NCBI GenBank assembly: GCA_016647705.1
Contig: CM028335.1
Location: 22,608,905 to 22,672,904, forward strand
Direction of reading: 5' to 3'
DNA length: 64,000 bases
Source: Eucommia ulmoides
Lineage: Eukaryota; Streptophyta; Magnoliopsida; Garryales; Eucommiaceae
Under the pieces are notes generated by a model. It was not told the origin of the DNA, made no database searches, and saw only the letters and a list, made by a program, of their open reading frames with translations. A program made the position numbers and the translations under genes. Below, piece after piece: positions 34,081 through 47,074 of the stretch. How positions within the stretch are numbered: position 1 is the stretch's first letter; every line of letters starts with the position of its first letter.

Positions 34081-35048
34081 CCTTCTTATAAAATCTTTTT
34101 GGTATTTTCACAAATAAGGTGTGACAAGTTTTTGGATTTTTCGGAATGTTCCCCCGGTATATCTTCTTATCGAATATTAAAGATTCGATAAGGATGCTCC
34201 CCGGGGGTATTTATATATGTTTCCTAAAGACTTCTTTACTTCAAATGGGAAAACTCAAATAAGTGAATAAATATGAAAATATGAATGCAAAAACGAAGAT
34301 TATATGAATTTTATTTTATATACAAAAGTGACAAAAAAGACTTAAGGATTTAATTTAAATATGTCAATGCAAACTGATGTGAATACTACGTGAATTAACC
34401 TGATTATATGTGACAATGATTTAATTACAAAAAAAATGTGTCATGACTAGATATGAAAAAGTAGCATGAATTTAGGAAATTAAAAAAAAAAAAAACTATA
34501 TGTAGAAAAAAAAAAGTGTGAGTGGTGAAAGTGTACTAAACATACTCTCTAAATAAAAGAAGAAGTAAATATGCTAAATGGATGCAAAAATATTTATTTT
34601 AAGTTTTCCCAATTAATTTAAAGAAGTCCTGATTCGAAATTCCCTCAAATTCTATGGATATGAGAATCGAGAGAGGTTCTCAGAAACAATTTAGTTGAAA
34701 TTAATCTTTCTGAAACTTAAACGAAATCCAACGAAAAATCTAACGAGGGAAGAGATTTACTAAAACCATTCGTTTCTCAATTCCACTCGGGTCGGGGAAT
34801 GGAAACGAGGCCACGAAGAACTCTCCCACGATTTATCGAATCGTCGGATTCAACTTAAGGTTCGTAAGGATTAATTCCTACCAATAAAAGATTTTATTAT
34901 CCCATCTCCCTCACAACTCCCTCACAACTCTCTTTCTCTCATCTCTCTCCCTCTCTCTCTTTTTCTCTCTCTCTCGCTCACCTCACTGTTTGGACCCAAA
35001 AGAGGTCGTACTCCCTTTCTTTCTCTCATCTCACAGTTTGGACCTAGA

Positions 35049-35300
35049 ATTCTCATGTTCTATCCCCAAAAGTTTGTTATGAAAATTTGGGAGCTTGACA
35101 AAAACAGTTTAGGAGCACAATAAAAACATAAAAACTAAAAAATTGACACATAAATAAACACTATAGTTAGAATGATCAATCAGGACCAAAAATTGATCAA
35201 TCGCACTGAAATTCTCATTTTCTGTACCCAAAAGTTTGTTCTGAAAATTTGGGAGCATAAAAGAAACAATTTGGGTGCATCATAGCAACATAAACACTAA
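35049..35300. repeat. Tandem duplication, about 163 bp apart
   Basis: ATTCTCATGTTCTATCCCCAAAAGTTTGTTATGAAAATTTGGGAGC and a close copy starting at 35212, separated by about 163 bp. Confidence 0.6.
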
Positions 35301-35499
35301 AGAAAGAGAAATGAAAATCGTTTTCCAAAACAAAATTCAATGAGTCATGGCCTTTTTCACGGACAAAAGAGAATCCAATAACTACTAAATCATATCCTGC
35401 TCTATATAAACTGATGAGTGTAAAAATGGTCACTCCAACACAACCAATGGAAGACCGCCACGTGTCCACAACTCTTCATCAAGATCAACTCATACCAAA

Positions 35500-36034
35500 G
35501 GATTAAGTGTGAAGATTGTATTGGGCAGGGGCACACCTTAGCCTCTACCAGCCTTTCTAAGACCCTAGCTAGTAGTACTCTCCAGGAAGAGCAAACAAGC
35601 CTCCGTTAGGATAGGGAATCCTTCTCTATCTCGGCTTTCTCCGTAATGGCATTGCCCATCTTGGAAATTGACTTCGCAAGCTCCTCAGCAAAAGCCCCCC
35701 CATCTTCTCTAACTATCTGAGAAGAGTAGGGCAAGAAGCTCCGCACAACTCCCCCTTCCTGTCTCTAGCTATCCGGGAAAGGTAGGAATCAAATTCTTCA
35801 TCTCGCTTACAGTAGGAAAGTGTTCTCCTCGAATTATAGGCTGGCTCACTTCCCCAACCGTAAATATCTATAAATATCTTCTGCCATGGCCGACATAAGG
35901 TGTCCTTGTGCCCTATCCTCATTAGCTAAAAAATCGATGGCCGACCCGAAGATGCTTATTGGGACCATCTCATTGGCTACATACCGAGATGGGACATTGA
36001 TGTAACATTGAGAGGGACACTAAGCCATGCTTAA
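35500..36034 (+). repeat. Tat 5' LTR, left part
   Basis: GC-richer than the DNA before it, and the right half of the sequence continues after the nested element at 45828 with a TATA box and then Tat gag. This makes it the left half of the Tat 5' LTR. The exact start is not certain; a TG near 35509-35518 is plausible. Confidence 0.55.
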
Positions 36035-38850
36035 TGTAAAACCCCGACTTAGCATGTACATCATTTTAGTTACATTTTGGAGCAATTGGAAAAAATATGG
36101 GGTAGAATTGAATTAATCATTATCCGAATTAAAAGTTTAGGGGGGCGAATTGTAAATTTGTATACATTAAATCCAACCTTTAGGATTCAAATTGTCTTTC
36201 AATTGATAACATGTAAACTTTTGGGGGTGAAATTACAATTTGAAGGAAAATTATAAATGGTAAATTGGGCTAAAATAGGAATTAAAGAAATTTGGGGGGA
36301 GGAAGGAGTAATTAGAATAAAAGTTTTTTTTATATAATATATATATATATATACGCATACGATATGGGTATGGGTGTCGAGAGAACAACTGGATCGAAGA
36401 GGGGAAGGATCGAGATTCACTAACGTGGTAAGCTAGGAATAAACCGATCCACCTAAAGCATGCAATTGTGATCTTTGAAACACGGAATCGTGATCTTCAA
36501 CGGAGGAAGAAAAGAAGAGCAGAAACTGGAAACAGAGGAGAGAGAGAGAGGGGAGGTCCGGCGGTCAGGGGGTGGTGAGATCAGATGATCGTAGGTGTGA
36601 GCGACTCGTTCGGATCGTTGATCGATCGTTGGTGGTGCCGACGATGTGAGGTCCCGTTCATTGCCGATGGTGTGGAGTGCCGACGGGGTAATTGTCACGA
36701 TTTTTTCGGAGGTTGCCGTCGGTCAGTTCGGCGGTGGGCTATTCAGCAGTCGACGGTGGTGAGCTGGGTTGACGGTAAGTTTCCAGTGGCTGTCGTTGAC
36801 GTTGTGATATGTGTGTGTATTTCCTACTCTGAACAGTTCCTGTTTTTCTTGTGTTGTGTAGTGCGTGTTCATGGGTTCGTCCATCTGCCCGATGGTGACA
36901 ATCGGCGGTGTTGGTGGCTCTGCTCCATCGGTACGTATTGACCCTGCAGGGTGTGTGCGTGTTGAGGGCACATGGAGGTTGCCGGAGTTTTCGTCGAAAA
37001 ATTAGAGAGAGAGTGAGAACAGTACGTGCATGGTAGGTGGGACAGTCGGCAGTGCATGGAAGGGTGTGGGTTGTTCGATTGATGGTGTGTGTGTATGGTC
37101 GGAGGGACGACGAGGCTTGATCGACGGTGAGGCATCGGCGGCGGCGGCGCGACGGCGAGATGTCATCGACGGCGGCTGGACTGCGTAACAGGAAGCGTAA
37201 ATACAAACCAGGAAAAAAAAAAAAAAAAAAAGAAGAAGAAAGAGAGAAGAAGAAAAAGAAAAAAACAATTACCTAACCCCCCCAATAAAAATCCAAATAT
37301 CCTTCTCACGAGCAACGGACGATTCGAAGAAGGTAAAATCTAAATCAATTACCATTATTGTTAAATTAGAATAGTAGCAAACGGGATTATAATTTAGAGT
37401 CATTAATTTTACTAATTTTTGTCACCATCCCTATTAACAAACGCGTACAGTAATTATTAACGAAACGAAATTTACCGGATATCAATTATTCGTAATAAAA
37501 AGTGGGTACGGGGGGGATTACAGAATTTAGGGCCTGCATTGTATGATTTGGTTATTTTACATAAAAAAAAAAATTAATTTAGGCTCTGTCGCTATTAGGT
37601 TCACAGGCACCGGAGTACCGGTACATAATAAGCGGTTAAGTCTACAAAAATGGATATTCAGGTGAGTGTACTGTCTTCTTGCCAAACTATTTTTCTATGA
37701 CTATACATGATGAAACATGTGATTATTTAAACGGTATGAATTTATAAATGATATGGATCAAGCAGTATTTGAGGGAGTTGGTAAACTGGATTTTTCGGAA
37801 GATTTCGATGGTTTTCGGAAAGAAGTTAAAAATAAATTTTTGATTGGTTTCGGTGAAATCAGACGGTGTTTTTCTAAAGGAAAATAGAAAATATCTGTTT
37901 TTCTAAAAATGCTGGGTTTTCTATAAATAAAAGGGTGAAAAAATGATTTTAATAAAATTAGACGTTTTCTTTTAAAAAAAGAGATGAAATATGATTTTTG
38001 GATGTAAATGTTGGTGTTGATGAAAAGAGATAGACGTGGTAATTTGATGATGTTGAGTAGACGATATTTATTGATTTGTGATTCAATGATGCTGTATTTG
38101 ATTTCGACGATGCCATAGTTGTTTCTCCCCATAAGGGGTGTGGATTCTGTTTCTTCCCGTAAGGGGTGTGGATTATGTTTCTCCCCGTAAGGGGTGTGGA
38201 TTATATTTCTCCCCAAAAAGGGGTGTGGATATTTCGTAGAAAGGCATTTCTACGGATGTTACGGTACCGTTGTAACTCCCGATCGTGAGGTTAAAATGAT
38301 TACTAGGGCTGGCCAGTGTGTGTGTGTTGGAGGTGTGTGTTTGAGATTGGTGCTTGAGATGTGAAGTTTTACATATATTGATTGATTTGATATTATTTAT
38401 TATGATGATTGGTATGATTTCATACTAGAGGGATTTGGCTGGAACTTATCTATATCGCTTTATTTTCATTGCTTATATACCTGTGCTTGATCCATACTAA
38501 ATTGTGGAAGTATTTAGAACGTATTAATATTTTGAAAAATATTTTACTAAGAAGGTAGTACACTCGCAGGTACAACAGGTAGGAGTCGGTCCACTACTGG
38601 CACTAGATAGAGCTACGCGATGGAGTCGTATAAACGATTGAGAGAAGCTGTCAAAGGGAATAAAAATAGAAGGTTCATGAATAACTACTTTTCGCCAATA
38701 AAATTTCGGGACGGGTGTGTCCTTCATAGTAGATGTTTGTATTATATAGTGGGTGTATATTGTCATTCTTTTGGAAATTTAGGGATTGGTGATGTCATGT
38801 TATAGTCACGCCAACCTCGGGATAACGGGTGTCCGGGACGGGTTGTGACA
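36035..38850 (+). repeat. 5' LTR of the Tekay-type element
   Basis: TGTAAAACCCCGACTTAGC start, CGGGACGGGTTGTGACA end. Contains a (TA)n run (36338-36352), a purine-rich tract (36500-36560, 37215-37265), AGGTGAGTGTACTGTCTTCTT (37660-37680), hairpins (38124-38254) and the inverted block (38549-38571). Confidence 0.93.
38124..38254 (+). repeat. Hairpin module of the 5' LTR (four units)
   Basis: Four CTCCCC-loop-GGGGTGTGGAT units with loops ATAA, GTAA, GTAA and AAAAA, then CGTAGAAA-GGCA-TTTCTACG (38235-38254), an 8-bp perfect stem. Confidence 0.85.
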
Positions 38851-38855
38851 AATTT

Positions 38856-38868
38856 TGGTATCAGAGCC
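38856..38868 (+). promoter_or_regulatory. Primer binding site (initiator tRNA-Met type)
   Basis: TGGTATCAGAGCC, complementary to the 3' end of plant initiator tRNA-Met, 5 bp after the LTR. Confidence 0.9.
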
Positions 38869-41800
38869 TAGGTTATAGGTTCTGTAGACTTGTTAGGAAA
38901 TGTGTCGGTAGAAGACCTTGAGATAGGAGGACGTGCCAGTCGTCTAGTCAGTAGGGGATTCGAGATAGGGTGTCAATAGGAGAGCTTGTTAGGTGGGTGT
39001 TAGGTCTTTTATTTCATAAAGTTGTGCATTAGCATGGTGTGTGGAGGGTTGTCTTTTTGGTAAGCAACAATATGACCACGTGGTGAAGTTGCTAGGAGGA
39101 ATATCTTCCACAAGATAAGAAGACTAAGTTAGACAAACAACAAATCACGTCGTTATCAATATACTAGATAATATGGCAGAACACACTTAAGTCGAAATAA
39201 GAAATAATATTCAAACGGAGTAAATTGCTTTCTAGCAATTTGAAAGGAAACTGTGACATTACTGGACAAGAATTTAATTTAGTAGCACTTTTTAGATTGA
39301 TTAATAGACGAAGTAACAGTTATGGCATGTAGCAAGGTAATAGGAAATGATATATAAGAAGTAGCCGAGGATTGTGGATCTAGGAGGATAGTAGGTGCGT
39401 GTAGATATAATCCATTTGAAGAAGTAATATAGAGTTGCAGGTGGAGTCAAATTTGGGGATGAATAAAAGTGTGTAATGTTGGGAAGGTATATCTAGTACC
39501 TTAGTTGGTTTGGTAGTGGGTTTAGGAGGTTAGAAAAGTGTTAAAGAAAGGATATCACAAGTCGGTACGCAGATGCTGTTCAAACAAATTTTGACAGTGG
39601 ATATTGTAATAATTAGGGATTTTCCCTATGTAGTTTCGAGAATGGATAGGGTGCTTATAAGCATGATTAGTGATTGTGGTTGTTGTTAAATAAGTTCCGT
39701 AGTGATAAGGAGGTGAACGTTCGGGACATAAGTTGGGTAAGTATACTGGTGTAAATGAATGTAAGAATTTGAGATTTGAAATTTTAATTTGGGACTTTAA
39801 AGGTGATTGCTATGGGATAGGAAAAAAAAATAAAAAATAAAAAATAAAAAATAAAAAAAATTAATTAACTGTCGGATATAGGGAATTGGAGTAAGTTTGT
39901 TTGGGGTTTGGGAAGTTTTAATAGAAGGAGAGGTCGTCACAATAAATTAGAATATCAACTAATGATTTACGTAGACCCGGTGTGTGTTTCCATAAAGATC
40001 CGGTGTTGGTAATGTAAAGGTTAGGATGGATAGGTTGTTAAATCGATTGCAACAAATAGGGTGTCAGATTTTTGAGTAGGGTATTTGTAATCGAAGATTA
40101 GAGACTGTGACATGGTAAAACGGTGATTCGGTCAAAAGGAGAGAAGAGCATGTTGAACATCTTCAGAATGTGTTACTAAGACGGTGACTAATGCAGTAAA
40201 TATGACTAGTGCTCTTAAGGCATGGCATTCGAGTGAATCCAAAGGACGTCGAAGTGGTGGATTGGCGGAATATGGAGAAGGCCGAGAACATGTGACTGAA
40301 ATTCGGAACTTTTTGGAACTAGTAGCGATGGTATTCGTTCTAACGTTTAGTGACATCTCCTGTATGAAGGGATTTATGCTTTAAGTCAGAAATTGGAAAA
40401 ACGAGGAGTTGCGCGTATTTGGGTTATTCATACTAATGGGGGTGTCAAGTTGAGATCTTTGTAAATTTATTAGGCAATTGGTCGGGTGACCATTCAAATT
40501 GAGCTCGTAAATATGAAGTTGATATTTATCGATTGTATGGTAGAAGCGTAGAGGTGAGATGTCCAATTGGAAACGATTAGAGTGGAAGGAAATGAAAATG
40601 GTCACAGGGCTAACCATAACAAATATTTCGGGTTAAAAAAATAAAATAAAATAAAATAAATAAATAAAAAATTGGTGAGTTGTTTGTTCATATTAATTTA
40701 TGGGTTAAGTTGAGGCCTTGTAAGTTTAGTGGGCGGCTGGTCAGATGGTAACGCTGTTTGGTATTGATTTTTTTTTCCCGTGATGTAGACATGTAAAGGT
40801 CGGATATCCAGTTAAGAAGGTTTGGCAATGCAATGGGAATTTGACTGTAGAGCTGATTAGCGTATCTAAAGGAATGAGGAAGTTTGGGGAATTCTAAAAT
40901 AAAAGGTGTAAGGTTAATAATGTCAATTTACAGACGAGACCTTAAAAGAGATGCATAGAATAAGATATGCAACACCCCAGGAATATTAATTATACTGTAA
41001 TGGCGTGAGTATGATTAGTAAATTGGAATGGAAATGGAAAATCGCCGCATTTGTTATTCGGTGATTGGTTAGTCAAGTTAAGGCCGAGAAGTAACGAAAT
41101 CTCTAGGTGGGCTATTGCAGCCTTGATCTATAACAGAAGGAAAAAGGGAGAGGAGTTCGAGGAGTGTTTTCCTGATACGTATGTCCAATATATATATTGA
41201 TAGGATGGTTCGATTGCATGACGCACCGATTTAATGCAAATATTAAAATTAAATTGGGACAAGATATTCTTTTAAAATCAAAAGGGATAAGGATTAGTAA
41301 TTCTAGGAATTTTATTAATTGGTTATTCGAAATCTTGGAACTGAAATGCTGAAATCATAGGGGTTATCGCCGCATTGTAATCTGGATAATAATGGTTATC
41401 AAAGTGAAATAAGTCGTCAGTGTATGAACAATTCGTGGGGGATACTGTAGTATCAGAAGCTGATAAGTTATTTGAATATGCGGGTTAAAAATTTTCCATA
41501 CTCCTTTAGTTGCCCAAGAGGAAGTTGACACCTTGTTCCAGTCAAGGATCAATGGTTTATTAGCAAATACGATTCAGATGTTGGGAGATATGTTGAGGGG
41601 TTGTATCGTGGAAGTTTCTGGTAAGAGGAATGATTGTGCAATGTTAAAAAAAAAAAAAAAAATGTTAATAACTATCTTGTCGTCAATCATGGTGGTATCG
41701 CATAAAATGCTATATGAGAAGGATACAGGATTCCGATCTGATGGATTAAACTGAGATAGGGAAACGAAACTTGCGGGATTTAAAAATAGCCCGATGTGAC

Positions 41801-43010
41801 TACAATTTTACTGGAAATTGGAAGTTATTAAGATGTCACGGGACAGGGAGAATTTAAAATATCCTTGAGATGATATGTACACATGATATAATATTTTACA
41901 GTTAGTAGCTAGTAATTATTAGAATGTATCGATTTCGTTGTGACTGGGGCGTACCTATGTCCTTTGAGTCGTATATACGTGGATGTATGTTTGAAGCATG
42001 TTAGGCAGGTGGAAACAAACTTGAAGCACGTGACCAGGTCAGGGACTTGATAAAATGTGGAGGCATGAAAGGAATTCTTATAGATTATTTGTTTGAAATA
42101 TTTGAGTTGTAGTTATATGGGTTGGTGATATTTAGGTATTATGAAAGATATCGATATGAATATTAAAGAATTGAGGTAGGTATCAGGGTTAATGATAGTT
42201 GAGTTATCTGTGTTTATGAGATTGGTGGCGATTATAGTTAGTTTGAGTGCTGAATGGAAAATATTGTTGCAATGGGCGACTAGAAAATGTCGGATTAAAT
42301 GGATAAGTGCCGGTTACGACGGAATAAAATAGACTTAATATACTGAAATATTTCCAGCATATAGTGTTGTTACTGATTTTGATTTTATCAGAGTAGCGCA
42401 GTGGAAGCAGTTAGGAACATGAGATTCTTTAACAATGGGTTATCTGTGTTAAGTGTAACCGACCAAGTGCACCTCGTTTGTTAGATGGTTATGATTTGAC
42501 AAAAAAGTTGTTGGTTATAAATTTTGGTGATTTGGGATGATGAGATCGTATACGGGAAACAATTGTTCTAGAATCACATGAGACGGGTATAACTTTGTAA
42601 TGCGACTTTGACGTATTAACAGTCTGACGAAAATTAATGAGGTTTAGGAAGAAAAGGAAGTTAAGTCCAAAGTACATCGGACCATCTGAAATTTTAGATC
42701 GGGTAGGCACGATAGCGTATAGACTTGCGTTACCGCCAGAATTATCTCGACTACACGACGATCTCTATAAATCGATGCTCCAGAAGTATGTGCCAGACCC
42801 TTCTTGTGTATTGACTTCGCAACCGATCAAATCGGGAATGGATTTGACCCACGTTAAGAAGTCAGTCCAAATCCTAAGTCGTGAAGACCAGGTGTTGCAA
42901 ACAAAAAATAGTTTTGTTAGTTAGATTGTTATGGCTCCGTCATGCAGTGGAAGAAGCGACGCGGGAGCGAGAGGATGAGACAAGGAGCAAATACCCGCAT
43001 TCGTTCACTT
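38869..43010 (+). pseudogene. Degenerate gag-pol relics of the Tekay-type element
   Basis: Relics lie in the right order. RT: HVEHLQNVLLRR (40151-40187). RT/RNase H: GIRVNPKDVEVVDWRN then, frame-shifted, VTEIRNFLELV (40225-40326). Integrase: ANTIQMLGDMLRGCIVEVSG (41563-41622), matching the TIQTMEDMLRGCVLEF segment of the better element at 63.1 kb. Integrase C-terminus/chromodomain: KLSPKYIGPSEILDRVGTIAYRLALPPELSRLHDD...RKYVPDPS-type segment and AVEEATRERE-like end (42637-43010). The gag region (38900-39900) is unrecognisable. Poly-A and AAATA runs (39826-39860, 40634-40668, 41646-41662) lie inside the former genes. No frame exceeds 95 codons. Confidence 0.8.
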
Positions 43011-43037
43011 AGGTAATAAAATTTCGGGACGAAATTT

Positions 43038-43055
43038 CTTTTAGGGGGGAAGGGT
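43038..43055 (+). promoter_or_regulatory. Polypurine tract
   Basis: CTTTTAGGGGGGAAGGGT directly before the 3' LTR; priming site for plus-strand synthesis. Confidence 0.85.
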
Positions 43056-45827
43056 TGTAAAACCCCGACTTAGCACGTACGTCATTTTAGTTACATTTTG
43101 GAGCAATTTGAAAAAATATGGGGTAGAATTGAATTAATCATTATCCGAATTAAAAGTTTAGGGGGGCGAATTGTAAATTTGTATACATTAAATACAACCT
43201 TTAGGATTCAAATTGTCTTTCAATTGATAACATGTAAACTTTTGGGGGGTGAAATTACAATTTAAAGGAAAATTATAAACGGTAAATTGGGCTAAAATAG
43301 GAATTAAAGAAATTTGGGGGAAGGAAGGAGTAGTTAGAATAAAAGTTTTTTTTATATAATATATATATATATATATACGCATACGATATGGGTATGGGTG
43401 TCGAGAGAACAACCGGATCGGAGAGGGGAAGGATCGAGATTCACTGACGTGGCAAGCTAGGAATAAACCGATCCACCTAAAGCATGCAATTGTGATCTTT
43501 GAAACATGGAATCGTGATCTTCAACGGAGGAAGAAAAGAAGAGCAGAAACTGGAAACTGAGGAGAGAGAGAGGGGAGGTTCGGCGGTCAGGGGATGGTCA
43601 GATCCGACGATCGTAGGTGTGAGCGACTCGTTTGGATCGTTGATCGATCGTCGGTGGTGCCGACGGTGTGAGGTCCCGTTCATTACCGATGGTGTGGAGT
43701 GCTGACGGGGTAATTGTCACGGTTTCGTCGGAGGTTGCCGTCGGTCAATTTGGCAGTGGGCTATTCAGCAGCCGACGGTGGTGAGCTTGGTTGATGGTAA
43801 GTTTCCAGTGGCCGTCGTTGACGTTGTGATATGTGTGTGTATTTCCTGCTCTGAACAGTTCCTGTTTTTCTTGTGTTGTGTACTGCGTGCTCAGGGGTTC
43901 GTCGATCTGCCCGACGGTGACGATCGGCGGCGTTGGTGGCTCTGCTCTATCGGTACGTATCGACCCTGCAGGGTGTGTGCGTGTTGAGGGCGCATGGAGG
44001 TTGCCGGAGTTTCCACCGGAAAATTAGAGAGAGAGAGAGAGAACAGTACGTGCATGGTGGGTGGGACGGTCAGCAGTGAATGGAAGGGTGTGGGTTGTTC
44101 GATTGATGGTGCGTGTGTCCGGTCGGAGGGACGACGAGGCTTGATCGACGGTGAGACGTCGTTGGCGGTGGCTTGACGGCGAGATGTCATCGACGGCAGC
44201 TGGACTGCGTAACAGGAAGCGTGAATACAAACCAGGAAAAAAAAAAAAAAAAGGAAGAAGAAACAGAAAAAAAATTTACGTAAACCCCCCCAATAAAAAT
44301 CCAAATATCCTTCTCACGACCAACGAACGATTCGAAGCAGGTAAAATCTAAATCAATTACCATTATTGTTAAATTAGAATAGTAGAAAACGGGATTATAA
44401 TTTAGAGTCATTAATTTTAATAATTTTTGTCACCATCTCTATTAAGAAACGCGTTCAGTAATTGTTAACGAAACGAAATTTACAGGATATCAATTATTCG
44501 TAATAAAAATGGGTACGGGGGAAATTATGGAATTTAGGGCCTGCATTGTATGATTTGATTATTTTACATAAAAAAAAAATTAATTTAGGCTCTGTCGCTA
44601 TTAGGTTCGCAAACACCGGAGTACCGGTAAGCAATAAGTGGTTAAGTCTACAAAAACGGATATTCAGGTGAGTGTACTGTCTTCTTGCCAAACTATTTTT
44701 CTATGACTATACATGATGAAACATGTGATTATTTAAATGGTATGAATTTATAAATAATATGGATCAAGCAGTATTTGAGGGAGTTGGTAAATTGGATTTT
44801 TCGGAAGATTTCGATGGTTTTCGGAAAGAAGTTAAAAATAAATTTTTGATTGGTTTCGGTGAAATCAGACGGTGTTTTTCTAAAGGAAAATAGAAAATAT
44901 CTGTTTTTCTAAAAATGCTGGGTTTTCTATAAATAAAAAGGTGGAAAAATGATTTTGATAAAATTAGACGTTTTCTTCAAAAAAAGAGATGAAATATGAT
45001 TTTTGGATGTAAATGTTGGTGTTGAGGAAAAGAGATAGATGTGGTAATTTGATGATGTTGAGTAGACGATATTTATTGAGTTGTGATTCAATGATGCTGT
45101 ATTTGATTTCGACGATGCCATAGTTGTTTCTCCTCGTAAGGGGTGTGGATTCTGTTTCTCCCCGTAAAGGGTGGGGATTATATTTCTCCCCAAAAAGGGG
45201 TGTGGATATTTCGTAGAAAGGCATTTCTACGGATGCTACGGTATCGTTGCAACTCCCGATCGTGAGGTTAAAACGATCACTAGGGCTGACCAGTGTGTGT
45301 GTGTTGGAGGTGTGTGTTTGAGATTGGTGCTTGAGATGTGGTGTTTTATGTATATTGATTGATTTGATATTATTTATTATGATGATTGGTATGATTTCAT
45401 ACTAGAGGGATTTGGCTGGAACTTATCTATATCGCTTTATTTCCATTGCTTATATACTTGTGCTTGATCCATACTAAATTGTGGAAGTATTTAGAATGTA
45501 TTAATATTTTGAAAAATATTTTACTAAGAAGACAGTACACTCGCAGGTACAACAGCTAGGAGTCAGTCCCCTACTGGCACTAGATAGAGCTACGTGATGG
45601 AGTCGTATAAACGATTGAGAGAAGCTGTCAAAGGGAATAAAAATAGAAGGTTCATGAATAACTACTTTTCGCCAATAAAATTTCGGGACGGGTGTGTCCT
45701 TCGTTGTAGATGTTTGTATTATATAGTGGGTGTATATTATCATTCTTTTGGAAATTTGGGGATTGGTGATGTCATGTTATAGTCACGCCAGCCTCGGGAT
45801 GACGGGTGTCCGGGACGGGTTGTGACA
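43056..45827 (+). repeat. 3' LTR of the Tekay-type element
   Basis: Same ends and blocks as the 5' LTR. Hairpin units at 45127-45207 number three instead of four. Forward block at about 44665-44686, inverted block at about 45527-45549. Confidence 0.93.
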
Positions 45828-45832
45828 CTTAA

Positions 45833-46330
45833 GCCCTTAATCTAATTCACTCCATGCCTATATAAAGGAGGGAATAACAATGCCTAAAGAGAGATGAATT
45901 TTTCTCCTTTTTCTCAGTAGCTTACCTATAATTTTTTCCCATGTGTACTGATTCTCACGCCGAAGGGAACGTGCCGGGACCATCCTGGAAAGTCCTTTGT
46001 GTAGGTTTCCATGTGTTTCCCATCTTGGTTTTGCTTTATCTCAAGCTCCAATTCATTTCTTCTTGGATCACAAAGCATTATAGCTCTTATTTTCTAGGCC
46101 TAGAAGGCTGTCCGGCCCGTTCCAATTCAAACCCATCCCTTCTCAGCCAGAGACCTCTCCATTGGTGAGAAGCTCCACGGATTGAAAATCTCCATTCCAA
46201 ATTTCTCCATCTCCACCAGCACTGACTAGACCATACCGTTGAGGTCATTCAAAATCCGACATCAACATAAACCAAGCACAAAAAATAAGGTAGATAAAAA
46301 TAATAAATTCTAAAAAACCATTATATAATA
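45833..46330 (+). repeat. Tat 5' LTR, right part, and leader
   Basis: Continues the LTR interrupted at 36034. TATA box TATATAAAG at 45859-45867, then a pyrimidine-rich U5-like part to about 46260. The LTR end and primer site are not clear to me. Confidence 0.55.
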
Positions 46331-46373
46331 GAATGATGCCAACCATGTTGCAGTACTGCCCAGGGGAGAAACT

Positions 46374-47074
46374 ACTTTAGAAAGGCACATCGCCGAGATA
46401 GAGGCAGCGCTTGTACAGATACGGGGGCCAGGAGGGACTGATGGGCTTCCTTTAGGTATAAGATCTCATTTTGTTGATGACATAATGCTCGAGGTGGTTC
46501 CGTACAAGTTTCCTAGCCTGCAAGTAACCCCCTACGATGGGACTACCAACCTCGTTAATTACCTCTCCGTTTTCGTTGCCTTCATGGACATGCATACGGC
46601 TTCTGTAGCGGTAAGGTGTAAGTCATTTCATCTCACTCTCACTGGAATGGTGAGCACCTGGTTCCTAGAGTTGGCTCTAGCCTCGGTCTCATCGTTTACT
46701 CAATTGGAATAGCTCTTCTTGGCCCGGTTTGATTGTTCACGAAGAAGGCCCAAAATGGCCACTCGCATTCTCACCCTCCAACAGAAAATAATAGAAACCT
46801 TGGGTGATTTTGTTACCAGATTCCATAGGGAAAGTTTGAGATATAGGGGCATTTTGGATGCAGTGGCCCTGAACGCTTTTATTCATGGCTGAGACATAGA
46901 AGACTATCTTAGGATCTATGCTCCTAACCCTCGCCGAACCTAGTTGCTACCTTGGCTAGGGGTACAAGCTTCTATGAAGCAGACCTCAAAGATGCCGTGA
47001 AGCAAGAACGAGAAGGGACTCAGAAGAGAAAAGGCCGAGCAGAGAAAGGTTCAAACAGAGCGCACGAATCACTG
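46374..47074 (+). pseudogene. Tat gag, first part
   Basis: ERHIAEIEAALVQIRG...HFVDDIMLEVVPYKFPSLQVTPYDGTTNLVNYLSVFVAFMDMHTASVAVRCKSFHLTLTGMVSTWFLELALASVSSFTQLE: Retrotrans_gag domain of the Tat type (compare the general form 'YDG..DP..HL..F...M', 'F...L.G.A..WF..L...SI.SF..L'). A stop follows at 46710, then LFLARFDCSRRRPKMATRILTLQQKIIETLGDFVTRFHRESL, another stop at about 46890, and the charged tail. Structural gag, dead. The next part of the gene is at 52663, after the nested element. Confidence 0.85.

Larger units (their letters stand above)
30961..35500. other. Non-coding AT-rich region
   Basis: 4.5 kb without an identifiable gene. Holds the palindrome cluster at 31573-32023, a possible LTR relic (33830-34020), a CT microsatellite (34925-34980), and a 163-bp tandem duplication (about 35049 and 35212). 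32400-32600 is slightly GC-richer, with no frame that I can support. Confidence 0.5.
36035..45827 (+). mobile_element. Tekay-type LTR retrotransposon with degenerate interior
   Basis: 9793 bp with perfect target duplication CTTAA at 36030-36034 and 45828-45832. LTRs 36035-38850 (2816 bp) and 43056-45827 (2772 bp) differ by scattered substitutions and small indels (I estimate 2-4%). Primer site and polypurine tract are intact. The interior (38851-43055) has no open pol frame, only relics of Tekay RT, RNase H, integrase and chromodomain. It has all cis signals and no protein, the layout of a non-autonomous element. Confidence 0.93.

Noticed and set aside
36585-36941. 118-aa ORF within the Tekay-type 5' LTR
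   Set aside because: The copy in the 3' LTR is broken into separate frames and no domain is visible; GT-rich composition gives long frames by chance.
38856-38868. Part of a tRNA gene
   Set aside because: Only the complement of the tRNA 3' end is present, 5 bp after an LTR; it is a primer binding site.
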